Notes under the pieces: model-generated
Told to the model about the DNA's origin: nothing
Seen by the model: the letters and a program-made list of their open reading frames with translations, nothing else
Databases searched by the model: none
Shown: in pieces, positions 16,521-26,351 of the stretch
Position numbering within the stretch: the stretch's first letter is position 1
Layout: each line of letters opens with the position of its first letter
Position numbers and translations under genes: made by a program
NCBI RefSeq assembly: GCF_028649655.1
Contig: NZ_JAQSLN010000004.1
Coordinates: 62,001 to 126,000 of the forward strand
DNA: 64,000 nucleotides
Direction: 5' to 3'
From: Halobacteriovorax sp. GB3
GTDB lineage: Bacteria; Bdellovibrionota; Bacteriovoracia; Bacteriovoracales; Bacteriovoracaceae

Positions 16521-19094
16521 TTATGATGCTCTTGATAATCTTTCTTCGTATTGCTCCACTTCTTTACTAACTGAGATCTTCTTGTAATTGGCCACAAGAT
16601 ATTCTGTATCAAGTACCGTTACGGTCTTTTCATTGATATAGATTGTTCCCTTGATTCCTTCTCTATCAATAGTATTGTCATGTAACTCTTGATCTGACTT
16701 TCCTATATCATTAATCTTAGAAACCAGTATTCCATATTGTTTTTCATTTTTCTCGATAACGAGGAGATTGAGAATATCATCATTTTCAACTACCTCTTGC
16801 ACTGATGTTGGAGAAAATCCTAAGAGCGTTTCAGGATGAATGATTGGGAGAAATTTCTCTCTATATCTAAGGATCGCTAGCTCGCCCGAATAAGAGATTC
16901 GACTGGCTTCAATTTCTTCTAATCTAAAAACATCATCTAAAGAAATACAGAAGTTCTCTCTCGAGAAAAGGTTAAATTGCATATACTCTTCTTCATTCAC
17001 AACTGCCTGCTCTGTTTCAAATCGTTTGTATTCAAGAGACTCATCTTCAACATCTATTGAAATTTCGTTCAATTCAGCAAGCCCATTTGGATCGAGAATA
17101 AGGGCCAAGTCACCATCACCAACAAGAGTTGTTCCCATAAAGGCAATACAATTTTTCAATTGGTGAACAAGCTTTTTAACAACAACTTCCTCAATATCAA
17201 GAACATTTTCGACTATAATTCCAAATTTAAGTCCTTCACCAGTTAGAATAACAATCTCATTTTCATTTCGAAGATTTGATTCATCACTAAGACCCAGTGT
17301 CTTTGATAAATCAACGAGAGGAATTATTTCTTCATGATGTCTTAATACTAAAGAACCTTCCATATTCTGAACTTTACTCATTTCTTTTGCTTTTCCGAAA
17401 TTTACAACTTCAGCAATATTATCAAGAGGAACAGAGAAGTGCTGATCAGCAGACTCAACCATCAAGGCCTTCATGATGAGGACAGATCTTGGAATTGGTA
17501 AAATGAGAACAAACTTTGAACCTTTTCCTTTTTCAGAATCAATTAAAATCTTTCCACCAGCATCGACAACGGAACTCTTAACCATGTCCATACCAACGCC
17601 ACGACCGGAAATATCGGTTACAACTTGAGCAGTACTAAACCCTGGCTCAAATATTAAATTATAAACGCGATGCTTAGACATGCGCTCTAATTCATCATAC
17701 TCATAAAGACCTTTCTCTAAGGCCTTCTCTTTAATTTTTTCAGGATCAAGTCCATTTCCATCGTCGACAATTTCAACGACAATATTTTCACCTTCTTCAT
17801 AAGCATTAAGCTCTAAGTGACCCGTCTGGCTTTTGCCTTTTTCAAGTCTTGCTTCTGGTGTTTCAATACCGTGATCAATACCATTTCTAATTAAGTGTAC
17901 GAGTGCATTATTGAGAACTTTACCAATTGAAGTATCTACTTTTAGGGCCTCCCCCTTAGTAAAAAATTCAATTTCTTTACCTAAGTTTTTAGAAGCATCT
18001 CTAACAACTCTTTTCATAGGACGAAAAACATTTTCCAATGAAACTTTTCGCATTTCAGAAATTTCAACCTGGAGCTTAGAAGATACCTTATGCATTTCTT
18101 CTAATGACTCATTGAGAACATCGACATCGCGATCTCCCATATATTTAGATTCAATCTTAGTAGCACTTTTAAGAATCATATTCCTAAGAACAGTTAATTC
18201 GCCGGAAAGTTCCATGAAATTGTCTAGGATACTAACTAATACATTAATCTTTTCTTCATCTTGCGTAGGAGCTTTTTGTGCTTCACCAACACTTTGCTTC
18301 TTAATGGCCTTTTCAGCTACGGCTTCTGTCGATGTAAAATCTCTATCAAATATTTTAATCTTCTCTTCAATGTCAAATTCGGAACCTGCACCTGAAGAAA
18401 TTGAATCATACATTGTTTTTAATTCATCAAGTCCAGCAAGAAGTACATCAATAACTAGCTTATTTACTTTCTGCTCACCTGATTTTAACTTTCCAACAAG
18501 ATCTTCGTATTTATGAGTATATGCAGGAACTGTTTTTAGACCTACACATGAAGAAGTTCCTTTAATCGTATGAAGAAGTCTAAAATATGTATTAAGTGCA
18601 ACGACATCTTCTGGATCATCTTCGAGAATCAGAATAAGATCCTCGATCTCTTCTAGCATTGGAAATGATTCCTCTACAAATGAGCGTATCATCTCATTTT
18701 CTTCTTCTAAACTAGCTTGTCGAGCAGGAATACTTTCATTGGCAAGTTCGATTAATTTATCGCTATTAAATGGCTTTTCGACAAATGAAATTATTTTTAA
18801 CTTCATTCCTCGAGTGGCCATTTCTTTATTGTAATATCCAGTAACAAGAGCAAAAGGAATATCTCCACCAGCTTCTAGAACTTTCTCTCTGAATTCAAAA
18901 CCATCCATTTGTGGCATAGAAAAATCAGAATAAATAAATACAATATCGTTTGCATGAACTGCAACATAATCAGAAGCTTCATTTGGATCAGAAAATGTTA
19001 CAATCTCGTATGGGAGATCCCCTAGCGCCGTTTCATAGATACTAAGAATTTCTACTTCATCATCAACACAAACAATTTTATAATTACTATTCAT
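16521..19094 (-). CDS. CheA-like hybrid histidine kinase: receiver-HPt-kinase-CheW-CheW
   Basis: 857 aa. An N-terminal receiver has acidic D11/D12, phospho-acceptor D57 (SDFSMPQMDG) and K107. The HPt domain carries H175 in LLHTIKGTSS. A dimerisation region (about 285-350) precedes the HATPase with N-box HLIRNGIDHG (N404) and glycine boxes DDGNGLD and GRGVGMDMV. Two CheW-like domains end the protein (from about 540 and 690). All kinase motifs look intact, so it should autophosphorylate. A receiver in front of the HPt is unusual for CheA, which normally lacks one or carries it at the C-terminus. It lies 18 bases after the HPt-receiver gene. Confidence 0.9.
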   Translation of the reverse strand: MNSNYKIVCVDDEVEILSIYETALGDLPYEIVTFSDPNEASDYVAVHANDIVFIYSDFSMPQMDGFEFREKVLEAGGDIPFALVTGYYNKEMATRGMKLKIISFVEKPFNSDKLIELANESIPARQASLEEENEMIRSFVEESFPMLEEIEDLILILEDDPEDVVALNTYFRLLHTIKGTSSCVGLKTVPAYTHKYEDLVGKLKSGEQKVNKLVIDVLLAGLDELKTMYDSISSGAGSEFDIEEKIKIFDRDFTSTEAVAEKAIKKQSVGEAQKAPTQDEEKINVLVSILDNFMELSGELTVLRNMILKSATKIESKYMGDRDVDVLNESLEEMHKVSSKLQVEISEMRKVSLENVFRPMKRVVRDASKNLGKEIEFFTKGEALKVDTSIGKVLNNALVHLIRNGIDHGIETPEARLEKGKSQTGHLELNAYEEGENIVVEIVDDGNGLDPEKIKEKALEKGLYEYDELERMSKHRVYNLIFEPGFSTAQVVTDISGRGVGMDMVKSSVVDAGGKILIDSEKGKGSKFVLILPIPRSVLIMKALMVESADQHFSVPLDNIAEVVNFGKAKEMSKVQNMEGSLVLRHHEEIIPLVDLSKTLGLSDESNLRNENEIVILTGEGLKFGIIVENVLDIEEVVVKKLVHQLKNCIAFMGTTLVGDGDLALILDPNGLAELNEISIDVEDESLEYKRFETEQAVVNEEEYMQFNLFSRENFCISLDDVFRLEEIEASRISYSGELAILRYREKFLPIIHPETLLGFSPTSVQEVVENDDILNLLVIEKNEKQYGILVSKINDIGKSDQELHDNTIDREGIKGTIYINEKTVTVLDTEYLVANYKKISVSKEVEQYEERLSRAS

Positions 19095-19112
19095 AATCGC
19101 TACCCTACTAAT

Positions 19113-20066
19113 CTATCGAATATCTTTTAGTTGCTTTCTCATTTCCAAAATCGTTTGAAGTTCATCGCGCAAACTTATACGTAGTCGATCCTTACCTTTC
19201 TGTTCCAAAAAAGAGTCGAGATCACTAAATTGATACATAATGAAATCAATTGAACGATTGAGAAGCTTCATCGCTCTTTTTCTTGAGATAAGAATATTAC
19301 AAATATTTAAAACTTTATTTTCATTTATTGGCTTTTCAATAAAACCTTGTGCACCACTATTTAAACTACGAAGCATAATCTCTTTCGTAATAAATCCAGA
19401 GATGAAAATTAAAGGAAGATCTTGATCAATTTCTCTTACCTTATCAAGTAGCTCCTCTCCATCCATTTCAGGCATACTAATATCTGATAAGATCAGATCG
19501 GGGTATTCACCATCAAGAGAATTTAAAAGGTCTTGTGCTTTAGTAAATGTTTTAGTTACATAACCTGCATCACTAAGCATATCATTAATAAGAGCAACGA
19601 TTTCAGATTCGTCATCTACAATATATATGAATCCACGTTCTTTTTTTTCTTTCTTTTCTGCAAGCTCTTCCTTCTTCGCAACCAGAACCTCTTCTTGAAT
19701 TGGTTCAGTAGGGTCCTTTTTTAGATCTTCAAAATTTGAGACATGACGAAAAGCAATCTCTTCTCCTGAAAGTATCTGCTTGGCAGCATCAATACCATTT
19801 AAGAAGTAATCAATTTGCTCTTTCTCAATGGTTCCATCATTCTTTTTTTCTTCAAATAAACTTTCGAGTTTATGCATGTGACTTTGAAGAGCATCAAGTC
19901 CAAACATTCCAGCAGCACCCTTTAAGCTATGGAAGGCCCTAAAGACAGCGTTGTAGTTGTCCTGAAAATCTGAACCCTTGTCCATTTCAAGTAGTCCGAT
20001 TTCAGCTTCCTCAATAATCTCTTCCGCTTCAATCATAAAATCATGTAGTATCGTACTATCTTCCAT
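19113..20066 (-). CDS. HPt-receiver phosphorelay protein
   Basis: 317 aa. An N-terminal HPt domain has H46 in RAFHSLKGAAG. A Lys/Glu-rich linker (about 118-144) precedes a receiver with D151/D152, phospho-acceptor D195 (LSDISMPEMDG) and K245, and a C-terminal helical tail follows. It has no kinase or output domain, so it probably shuttles phosphate between the neighbouring CheA-like kinase and another partner. Its HPt start (HDFMIEAEEIIEEAE) resembles the CheA P1 domain. First gene of a two-gene unit with the 857-aa kinase. Confidence 0.88.
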   Translation of the reverse strand: MEDSTILHDFMIEAEEIIEEAEIGLLEMDKGSDFQDNYNAVFRAFHSLKGAAGMFGLDALQSHMHKLESLFEEKKNDGTIEKEQIDYFLNGIDAAKQILSGEEIAFRHVSNFEDLKKDPTEPIQEEVLVAKKEELAEKKEKKERGFIYIVDDESEIVALINDMLSDAGYVTKTFTKAQDLLNSLDGEYPDLILSDISMPEMDGEELLDKVREIDQDLPLIFISGFITKEIMLRSLNSGAQGFIEKPINENKVLNICNILISRKRAMKLLNRSIDFIMYQFSDLDSFLEQKGKDRLRISLRDELQTILEMRKQLKDIR

Positions 20067-20239
20067 TTCCCATTCCTAAAGTGAGTTCTCCAAAGTCTTT
20101 ATCGTCTAAAATTTCTAATAGATTAAGAATCACTTACATAAGAAAATCTTAATTAAATTTTTCCTACTTTCCTGAGTAATATTATCCGCTAAAATAGTGT
20201 GGCCCCCTAATAAAATTCAGATAAAGATGCGGAGTAAGC

Positions 20240-21742
20240 TTGTTAAAAACGGCATTTAAATCACTAAAACTATTGAAAAATATTAAAATCCTAACAAATG
20301 AAAATAGTGACGATCTCATCCAAGAAAAGGCAAAAAGAACAATTGCTCAGCTATTTTTAAGTGAAAAAGGAATTCTCCAAAAGATAGGTCAAAATTTTGA
20401 TTTAGATATTGATTTTGATCATGAACTTAACGAAAACGATTTTCTCAAATTGGCCATTGGAAGAAATGATATTGAAGCTATTTTGAAAGACAATTTCCCC
20501 CAATTCTACGATGAAATTGAACTTACAGATGATATCTTCCTTGGTTCTATTGCCCAGGTAGTTAAGGCCAGATATAAAAACAGAGAGATTGCATTAAAAA
20601 TCAAATTTCCAAATATTGATCAGAAGATCAAAGAGCAATTACAACTATTAAATCTAGGCTCATTTCTTGGTAATTTAATTAATAAGAAATTTGAAATGGA
20701 AATGAGGACACTTGTCCAAGATATTGGAGCGAAACTTTCACTTGAATTAGATTTTAAGAGAGAAGCTCAGACGATAAAGGAATTTAAAAAGCTATCGGTT
20801 TCGAGAACCGTAAAAACACCATCAATTGTTGAAGAATTATCAAATGAAAATATTATCGCTATGGAATGGATTAATGGTGAAAGTATTGAGCAATTTGAAA
20901 ACTTAACTAACAAACAGTTATCCAAAGCGATTGGTGCAATTTTTGAAAACTATCTATTAAATCTATTTCAAGATGGTCTCATTCAAGGAGATAATCATCC
21001 CAGTAACTATTTGTTAGGAGATGAAATCTTTCTAATAGATTTCGGTCACACAATTAGACCAAAACCTGAATTTAGAAAAGCACTCTATCTCCTCATACGA
21101 TCCGTTATTAGAAAAGAGAATATAAATTATCTTGAAGCCTATTCATATCTAGGGTTCGATAGGGGGAAACTGAAAAATATTGAGCCATATCTTAAAATGA
21201 TAACATTAACATTATTTGAACCTTTTACACATTACGGCGCTTATTCCTTAAAAAACTGGGATGTGAATAAGAAGATCGACTTTATACTCGGTGACTTAAA
21301 GTGGTGGTTTAGAAGCTCTGGAAGCAGTGAGACCTTCCAATTTTTGCGAAGCCTTTATGGAATACTTAATGTAATTGAGCAATCAGACACTAAACTTTGT
21401 TATATGGAGCATTTTTTTAATTCTACAAATAGCTTTACTCCTTGGTTGGAATCTCTCAAGCTCTCCCCTCCCAATAGTAATTCTGAAGATCACAAGCTAA
21501 GTGAAACGATTGTGATACAAGTTCTTGAAGACAAGAAAGTTAAAGCAAGAGTCTCTCTTCCTATTAATTGTTTATATGAACTTGAAAGTTATATTTCTGA
21601 ATCGACATTGAAAGAGATAGAAAAGAATAAGATTAATTTGAACGAGGTAATTAAAGAAGCTTTCTCCAATTCTTTAAAGCCTGGACAATTATTTTATTTT
21701 AAAGACGATAAAAATAAAGAATATGACATTTCACTAAAATAG
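20240..21742 (+). CDS. ABC1/UbiB-family atypical kinase-like protein
   Basis: 500 aa. The ABC1 kinase fold shows the Ala/Ser-rich nucleotide loop GSIAQVVKARY, a Lys in IALKIKFP, the catalytic segment QGDNHPSNYLL and the metal-binding LIDFGHT. UbiB/AarF relatives support ubiquinone or lipid metabolism by ATPase activity. No C-terminal membrane helices are obvious; instead there is an extra 80-residue polar tail (ETIVIQVLEDKKVKARVSL). It starts at a TTG with GGAG five bases upstream. It is the only plus-strand gene between two minus-strand chemosensory blocks, and its codon use looks especially AT-rich. Confidence 0.83.
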   Translation: MLKTAFKSLKLLKNIKILTNENSDDLIQEKAKRTIAQLFLSEKGILQKIGQNFDLDIDFDHELNENDFLKLAIGRNDIEAILKDNFPQFYDEIELTDDIFLGSIAQVVKARYKNREIALKIKFPNIDQKIKEQLQLLNLGSFLGNLINKKFEMEMRTLVQDIGAKLSLELDFKREAQTIKEFKKLSVSRTVKTPSIVEELSNENIIAMEWINGESIEQFENLTNKQLSKAIGAIFENYLLNLFQDGLIQGDNHPSNYLLGDEIFLIDFGHTIRPKPEFRKALYLLIRSVIRKENINYLEAYSYLGFDRGKLKNIEPYLKMITLTLFEPFTHYGAYSLKNWDVNKKIDFILGDLKWWFRSSGSSETFQFLRSLYGILNVIEQSDTKLCYMEHFFNSTNSFTPWLESLKLSPPNSNSEDHKLSETIVIQVLEDKKVKARVSLPINCLYELESYISESTLKEIEKNKINLNEVIKEAFSNSLKPGQLFYFKDDKNKEYDISLK

Positions 21743-21755
21743 GGCCCGAAGGCCC
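21742..21755. terminator. Short GC hairpin between convergent genes
   Basis: GGGCC / GGCCC with CGAA loop (TTCG on the minus strand). On the minus strand TATTTT follows, so it probably ends the cheY operon. It lies directly at the stop of the ABC1-like gene. Confidence 0.55.
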
Positions 21756-21760
21756 ATAAA

Positions 21761-22120
21761 TTAATCAATTACTAATTCGATTTTATTGAAAAGAATATCA
21801 CTTGTGAAAGGCTTCATGATGTACTCAACCGCGCCTAACTCTAGTGCACGCTTAATATAATCAGGTTTATTTTCCGTGGTCATCATTACAATTGGAGCTT
21901 TTGTAACTTCCTCAGCTTGATTCTTTTCTAAGAACTCAACACCGCTCATATTCGGCATATTCCAGTCTAAAAGAATTAACTCGATATCACTCATTTCACC
22001 GAGTTTCTCACATGCTTTAACACCATCTTCGGCCCACACAGCTTCGTGTCCACCATCTTCTAACATTTGCGATACCATCATAAAAATCGCTTTTGAGTCA
22101 TCAACTACAAGTATTTTCAT
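21761..22120 (-). CDS. cheY: CheY-like single-domain response regulator
   Basis: 119 aa, one receiver domain and nothing else. D7/D8 form the acid pocket, D52 in LLDWNMP is the phospho-acceptor, the switch Thr lies in VMMTTEN and K103 is in IMKPF. As the last gene of the cheA-cheW-mcp-cheB-HPt-cheY operon it should be the diffusible output of that CheA. No flagellar motor gene is in the window, so its target is unknown. Confidence 0.9.
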   Translation of the reverse strand: MKILVVDDSKAIFMMVSQMLEDGGHEAVWAEDGVKACEKLGEMSDIELILLDWNMPNMSGVEFLEKNQAEEVTKAPIVMMTTENKPDYIKRALELGAVEYIMKPFTSDILFNKIELVID

Positions 22121-22130
22121 AAGTCTTCAC

Positions 22131-23219
22131 CTAGCCATTCAATAAGTTTTTAATTTTCTTAATATTATTAGTATAACGTATTTTTTGTTCTTCAATCGAC
22201 CAAAATTCTAGTTCATTTCCTGCAGAATGGATTGCTCCTCTTAAGTCCCAGAGAATATCAATACAATCTTCAAGACAGGTTAAGTTATCCTTAACCCATT
22301 TTATGAGTTCATTATTTGGAAGTTTAAATAACTTCTCTAAAAGTTCTTCAGTTACATCTAGTAACTTTTCAGAAATTTTTAGATCAGCTAAGCAAGCTGC
22401 TCCTTTTGTTATATGGAGTTCTCGATAAAGGCTGTTCATGATGTTTGCAACATCACTTCCAGATTCAGCTGTTGAATAAATCATCCCTACAACTTTGGAC
22501 ATTTTCTTATAAGTTTTATCAGTAAAGGTATCGAGATATTGTGAAACAAAGCCCTCAATTTCTGTCGAATTTGAAGAAGAATTATCCGACTCAGTAGTAG
22601 ATGCGCCTGCACTACTTTCTAATTCATTTAAAATATCACTGCTAACGCCACCTATTTCTTTTAACGATTCCAAGGCAGCGGCACTTATTTCAATCTCACC
22701 TTCATCACTAGTTTCTTCATTAACAGAAGAAGCACTAGCTACAGAGACTTCTGCTTTTAAACTTGAATCATCAATTCCTAATTCACGTAGAGACTCTAAA
22801 GCAGCATCACTAATTTCAACCTCATCACTTTCGGCGGAGATAGAAGATTCAGGTTTAGAAGATTGTATATCACCAGCATTTAAAAATTCCTCATAATGCT
22901 TATTGATATCTTCAGCAGAGAGAATGCTTTTCTCGACAAGAATTTCAATAAAGTTAGGACGACTCTCTTGCATCTTCATAATCACAGATTCACATTCATT
23001 CTGGGCCAAGACATCAGCATCTAGACATGCATTTAAAAAAGAAATCTTCTTCTCATACATTATATGAATAGCTTTAGAAAGATTCATTTTTTCAAAGAAA
23101 CTCTCACCTTGAATAATTTCGAAGACTGATTTCGTACTATTTTCTTGATCAGCAAGGACTTCCAATAATTGTCCTCTCGAAATTATATTTTTTGATAATA
23201 GATATTCACCAAAAAACAT
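22131..23219 (-). CDS. Chemosensory-operon protein with N-terminal GspE-N-like and C-terminal HPt domains
   Basis: 362 aa. The first 60 residues (FGEYLLSKNIISRGQLLEVL) resemble the N-domain of GspE/PilB-type ATPases. Two copies of an acidic motif follow: VEISDAALESLRELGID at about 134 and IEISAAALESLKEIGG at about 176. The C-terminal third is an HPt domain with H269 in LHITKGAACLA. I know of no standard chemotaxis protein with this layout. It lies one base after cheB and ten before cheY, so it probably relays or buffers phosphate within this pathway. Confidence 0.75.
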   Translation of the reverse strand: MFFGEYLLSKNIISRGQLLEVLADQENSTKSVFEIIQGESFFEKMNLSKAIHIMYEKKISFLNACLDADVLAQNECESVIMKMQESRPNFIEILVEKSILSAEDINKHYEEFLNAGDIQSSKPESSISAESDEVEISDAALESLRELGIDDSSLKAEVSVASASSVNEETSDEGEIEISAAALESLKEIGGVSSDILNELESSAGASTTESDNSSSNSTEIEGFVSQYLDTFTDKTYKKMSKVVGMIYSTAESGSDVANIMNSLYRELHITKGAACLADLKISEKLLDVTEELLEKLFKLPNNELIKWVKDNLTCLEDCIDILWDLRGAIHSAGNELEFWSIEEQKIRYTNNIKKIKNLLNG

Positions 23220-23220
23220 A

Positions 23221-24294
23221 CTATATCCTCTCCGTTACTTTATTTAACAAGGATGAAAAACTATCAAGCGTAAGTGTTTTTACATCAATCCCAGTTCTTG
23301 AAACCGCCCCAGGCATTCCCCAAACGATAGAACTCTCTTTATCTTGAATAAATTGATATGCGCCTTTATCTGAAAGTGCTCGACAACCTCTTGCACCATC
23401 CTCACCCATTCCTGTTAGAATGATTGATAGGACTTGGTCATTATAGTTTTTAGCAACAGACTCAAAAAGGACATCTACCGCTGGTCTAACAAAACAGACT
23501 TTTTCATCTTGATTGAGCTTAACGATCATATTCTTATCAATTGTCATATGATAATCACCAGGGGCAACATAACACATACCATTTTCAACTTTCATCCCTT
23601 CTTTTGCTTCAACGACATCCACTGGAGAGATTTTATCTAACATACTTGCAAGCTTTTCTGTAAACATAGGCGGCATATGTTGAACAAGCAAAATTGGATA
23701 ATTTGGTTTTTTATTTAATCCTCTAAAAATTTTAGAAAGTGCTTCAGGACCACCTGTTGAGCATCCAATACAAACAAGTTTTGGTTTTACAGTCATTGAG
23801 CCAACAATATCCTCCAATGAAGAACTTGTATCTTGCCTCTCAGCAGTACTAACTTGTTGTATGATTTTCTTAACTTCTGATCGCTTCGTTGTACGAGAAG
23901 CAAAGGCTTTGATCTTATGAACAAGTTCCTTTTTGATCATCTCAATACTTTCTTCAATACTATTTCCGCCTTCAACCTTAGGAACAAAGTCATCGGCACC
24001 AGCACTTAGAGCATCGATCGTTTTTTCCGCACCCCTTGTCGTAAAAGAAGAAAAGACAATAATATTCACATCTCTGTTAAAAGCACGAATATTCTTCAAT
24101 GTCTCAATTCCATCCATTACAGGCATCTCTAAATCAAGCGTAATCAGATCGATATCTGGATTTTGCTTTAAAAAATCGATTGCAATTTTACCATTGCTAA
24201 CTGCTTTAAATACCTCGACCTCAGGCACATCATTAAGTGCCTGAGAAATAGCCGAGCGGTATACAATTGAATCGTCAACGATCATTATTTTCAA
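23221..24294 (-). CDS. cheB: Chemotaxis methylesterase/glutaminase CheB
   Basis: 357 aa. A receiver (D7/D8, D54 in LDLEMPVMDG, K106) is joined by a linker to the CheB catalytic domain. Catalytic S179 is in GCSTGGPEA, H206 in LVQHMPP, and the aspartate in GMGEDGARG. It removes methyl groups from receptors when phosphorylated by CheA. The partner methyltransferase cheR is absent from this operon and from the whole window. Confidence 0.95.
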   Translation of the reverse strand: MKIMIVDDSIVYRSAISQALNDVPEVEVFKAVSNGKIAIDFLKQNPDIDLITLDLEMPVMDGIETLKNIRAFNRDVNIIVFSSFTTRGAEKTIDALSAGADDFVPKVEGGNSIEESIEMIKKELVHKIKAFASRTTKRSEVKKIIQQVSTAERQDTSSSLEDIVGSMTVKPKLVCIGCSTGGPEALSKIFRGLNKKPNYPILLVQHMPPMFTEKLASMLDKISPVDVVEAKEGMKVENGMCYVAPGDYHMTIDKNMIVKLNQDEKVCFVRPAVDVLFESVAKNYNDQVLSIILTGMGEDGARGCRALSDKGAYQFIQDKESSIVWGMPGAVSRTGIDVKTLTLDSFSSLLNKVTERI

Positions 24295-24308
24295 AAGAAT
24301 CTCCTAAC

Positions 24309-25865
24309 TTAATCTACTTTTAGCTTCTCAACATATCCTTGAAGAAGATCGGCCATAGAACTAAGCTTCTTAGCTGCATCTTGTGCGCTAAGTGCGTCTT
24401 TACCAGTAACTGAAGCCGCTTCTGATACTTGAGAGATGTTTTCATTAATTTGTCGAACACCTTCTGCTGATTCTGTTACAATTCTTGTCACTTCGTTAGT
24501 CGTTGCTGCTTGCTCCTCTACAGAGGCTGCAATATTTCCTGCATATCCGTTTACTTTTTCAATAGCAGTTGAGATTTCACCGATTGCATTTACTGCATTC
24601 TTAGAGTCAGCCTGAATTGTTTCAATTTTCTTTGTAATATCAGATGTTGCTTTTGCTGTTTGCTTTGCAAGCTCTTTAACTTCATTGGCAACAACGGCAA
24701 ATCCCTTACCTGCTTCTCCAGCTCTTGCCGCTTCAATTGTTGCGTTTAGAGCAAGAAGGTTCGTTTGTTGAGCGATTGAAGAAATAACTTTGATAACATT
24801 TCCAATATCCATACTAGACTCACCTAGCTGGTTGATAATTGAATTTGTTTCTTTTGCCATTTTCATCGCATCATTAGACATATTAGAAGCTTCATTTGTA
24901 GTCTTCGTAATTTCCTTAATTGCAGCAACCATTTCTTCCATACTTGAAGCAACAGTTTGAACACCGGCATTAACCTCTTCTGAAGCTGAGCTTGCAGTAT
25001 TGGCCTGGGCAGAAGTTTCTTCAGCTCCTGCAGAAAGACTATTTGAAATTTTAAGAAGATTTTCAGATGCACCAGTAAGCTCGTCAGCACTTCCAGTAAG
25101 TTCTTCAACAAGCTTTAATTTGTCACTAATAACTTCCCAAGTAACCATAGGCCCTAGATAATTTCCATTATTATCAACAATTGGAGATACCAGAAGATTT
25201 AATTTCTCAGGTCCAACTCCAATGATCGCTCTATGTGGAAGGTTATTAGGATTGGCGATAATTTTTCTTTGAACCTCAGGATTTTTATGAAGTATATCAA
25301 TACTCTGACCCATTAAATTTTCTACAGAATCAGGTAGAAACTGCTCTAAAGTTTTAAGTGTTCTTCTTGAACTTTCATTCATATACATAAGAACACCTTC
25401 TGGTGTAGCCATCATTGTATTAATTGGTGATTTATCTACCATCTGGCTCATTCGCGCCATTGTCTCTTCACCCTCTAGTTTTTTAGTAACAACATCCCAT
25501 GTAACCATTGGCCCTAGATAATTTCCTTGATCATCTTTAATTGGTGATACAAGCAGATCTAATTTTTCCGGACCGACAGTAATAATAGCTTTATGTGGAA
25601 GGTTGTTTGGGTTTCCAATAATGCGTCTTTGAACTTCTGGATTTTGATGAAACCAATCAATACTCTTACCGATTAGGTTTTCAACCTTATCAGGAAGAAA
25701 TTGTTCGAGAGTTCTTAACGTCTTCTTTGAATTTTCATTCATGTAAGTAAGAATACCTTCGGGAGTAGCCATCATCGTATTGATTGGCGACAAATCTATC
25801 ATTGATCCAAAGTTAATCTTAGCTTCATTTCCACTGTCTACAGGGTTTAGGTTTACCTTGTTCAT
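24309..25865 (-). CDS. Soluble methyl-accepting chemotaxis protein with tandem PAS-like domains
   Basis: 518 aa with no membrane segment, so it is a cytoplasmic receptor. Two PAS-like repeats (about residues 26-135 and 146-250) share [12 protein letters not shown] and PMVTWE/D and are roughly three-quarters identical, which points to recent duplication. The signalling hairpin is complete, with the kinase-contact tip [18 protein letters not shown]. Being encoded between cheW and cheB it is presumably the dedicated receptor. No haem, flavin or metal ligand is recognisable in the PAS copies. Confidence 0.93.
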   Translation of the reverse strand: MNKVNLNPVDSGNEAKINFGSMIDLSPINTMMATPEGILTYMNENSKKTLRTLEQFLPDKVENLIGKSIDWFHQNPEVQRRIIGNPNNLPHKAIITVGPEKLDLLVSPIKDDQGNYLGPMVTWDVVTKKLEGEETMARMSQMVDKSPINTMMATPEGVLMYMNESSRRTLKTLEQFLPDSVENLMGQSIDILHKNPEVQRKIIANPNNLPHRAIIGVGPEKLNLLVSPIVDNNGNYLGPMVTWEVISDKLKLVEELTGSADELTGASENLLKISNSLSAGAEETSAQANTASSASEEVNAGVQTVASSMEEMVAAIKEITKTTNEASNMSNDAMKMAKETNSIINQLGESSMDIGNVIKVISSIAQQTNLLALNATIEAARAGEAGKGFAVVANEVKELAKQTAKATSDITKKIETIQADSKNAVNAIGEISTAIEKVNGYAGNIAASVEEQAATTNEVTRIVTESAEGVRQINENISQVSEAASVTGKDALSAQDAAKKLSSMADLLQGYVEKLKVD

Positions 25866-25882
25866 AGCTTCTCCAATTGGAA

Positions 25883-26341
25883 TTAGTTTTCGTTCAATAT
25901 CTTTTCAAAATCTAAAAGAATTAATAAATTTCTATCTTGTTTATAAACACCACTGATATATTTCTTTATCTTTGGATTTAAAGTCTCAGGAGTTGTTTCA
26001 AATGTACTCTTATCAATATCCATTACATCGAGGATCTCATCGACAATTAATGAATAAAGACTGTCCGCAGAACGAACAATAATATTCATATGTTCTTGTT
26101 CATTCTCTTTTTCAGGTAATCCAAAGAGTGTTCTAAGCGAAATTGATGTTACAATTTGACCTCTTAAATTGATTAGTCCTTTGACATAATCAGGTGCGAG
26201 AGGAACTGGTGTTAAATGTTGAGGCTTAATCACCTCTTGTACTTCGAGAACAGAAATTGCATAGTGACCGTTTCCAATTTTGAAACCACACAGTTGCTCT
26301 AGTTCTTGACCTACCACTTTCATTTCTTCTTCATTCATCAC
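25883..26341 (-). CDS. cheW: CheW coupling protein
   Basis: 152-aa CheW domain: [19 protein letters not shown], then [18 protein letters not shown] and the ILLDFEKIL end. It bridges receptor and CheA in the signalling array. It lies ten bases after cheA and 17 before the receptor gene. Confidence 0.94.
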   Translation of the reverse strand: MMNEEEMKVVGQELEQLCGFKIGNGHYAISVLEVQEVIKPQHLTPVPLAPDYVKGLINLRGQIVTSISLRTLFGLPEKENEQEHMNIIVRSADSLYSLIVDEILDVMDIDKSTFETTPETLNPKIKKYISGVYKQDRNLLILLDFEKILNEN

Positions 26342-26351
26342 TATCTCAATG

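Noticed and set aside
17911-18516. 201-residue plus-strand frame inside the 857-aa kinase
   Set aside because: Ser/Thr/Phe-rich shadow of a well-supported kinase on the other strand.
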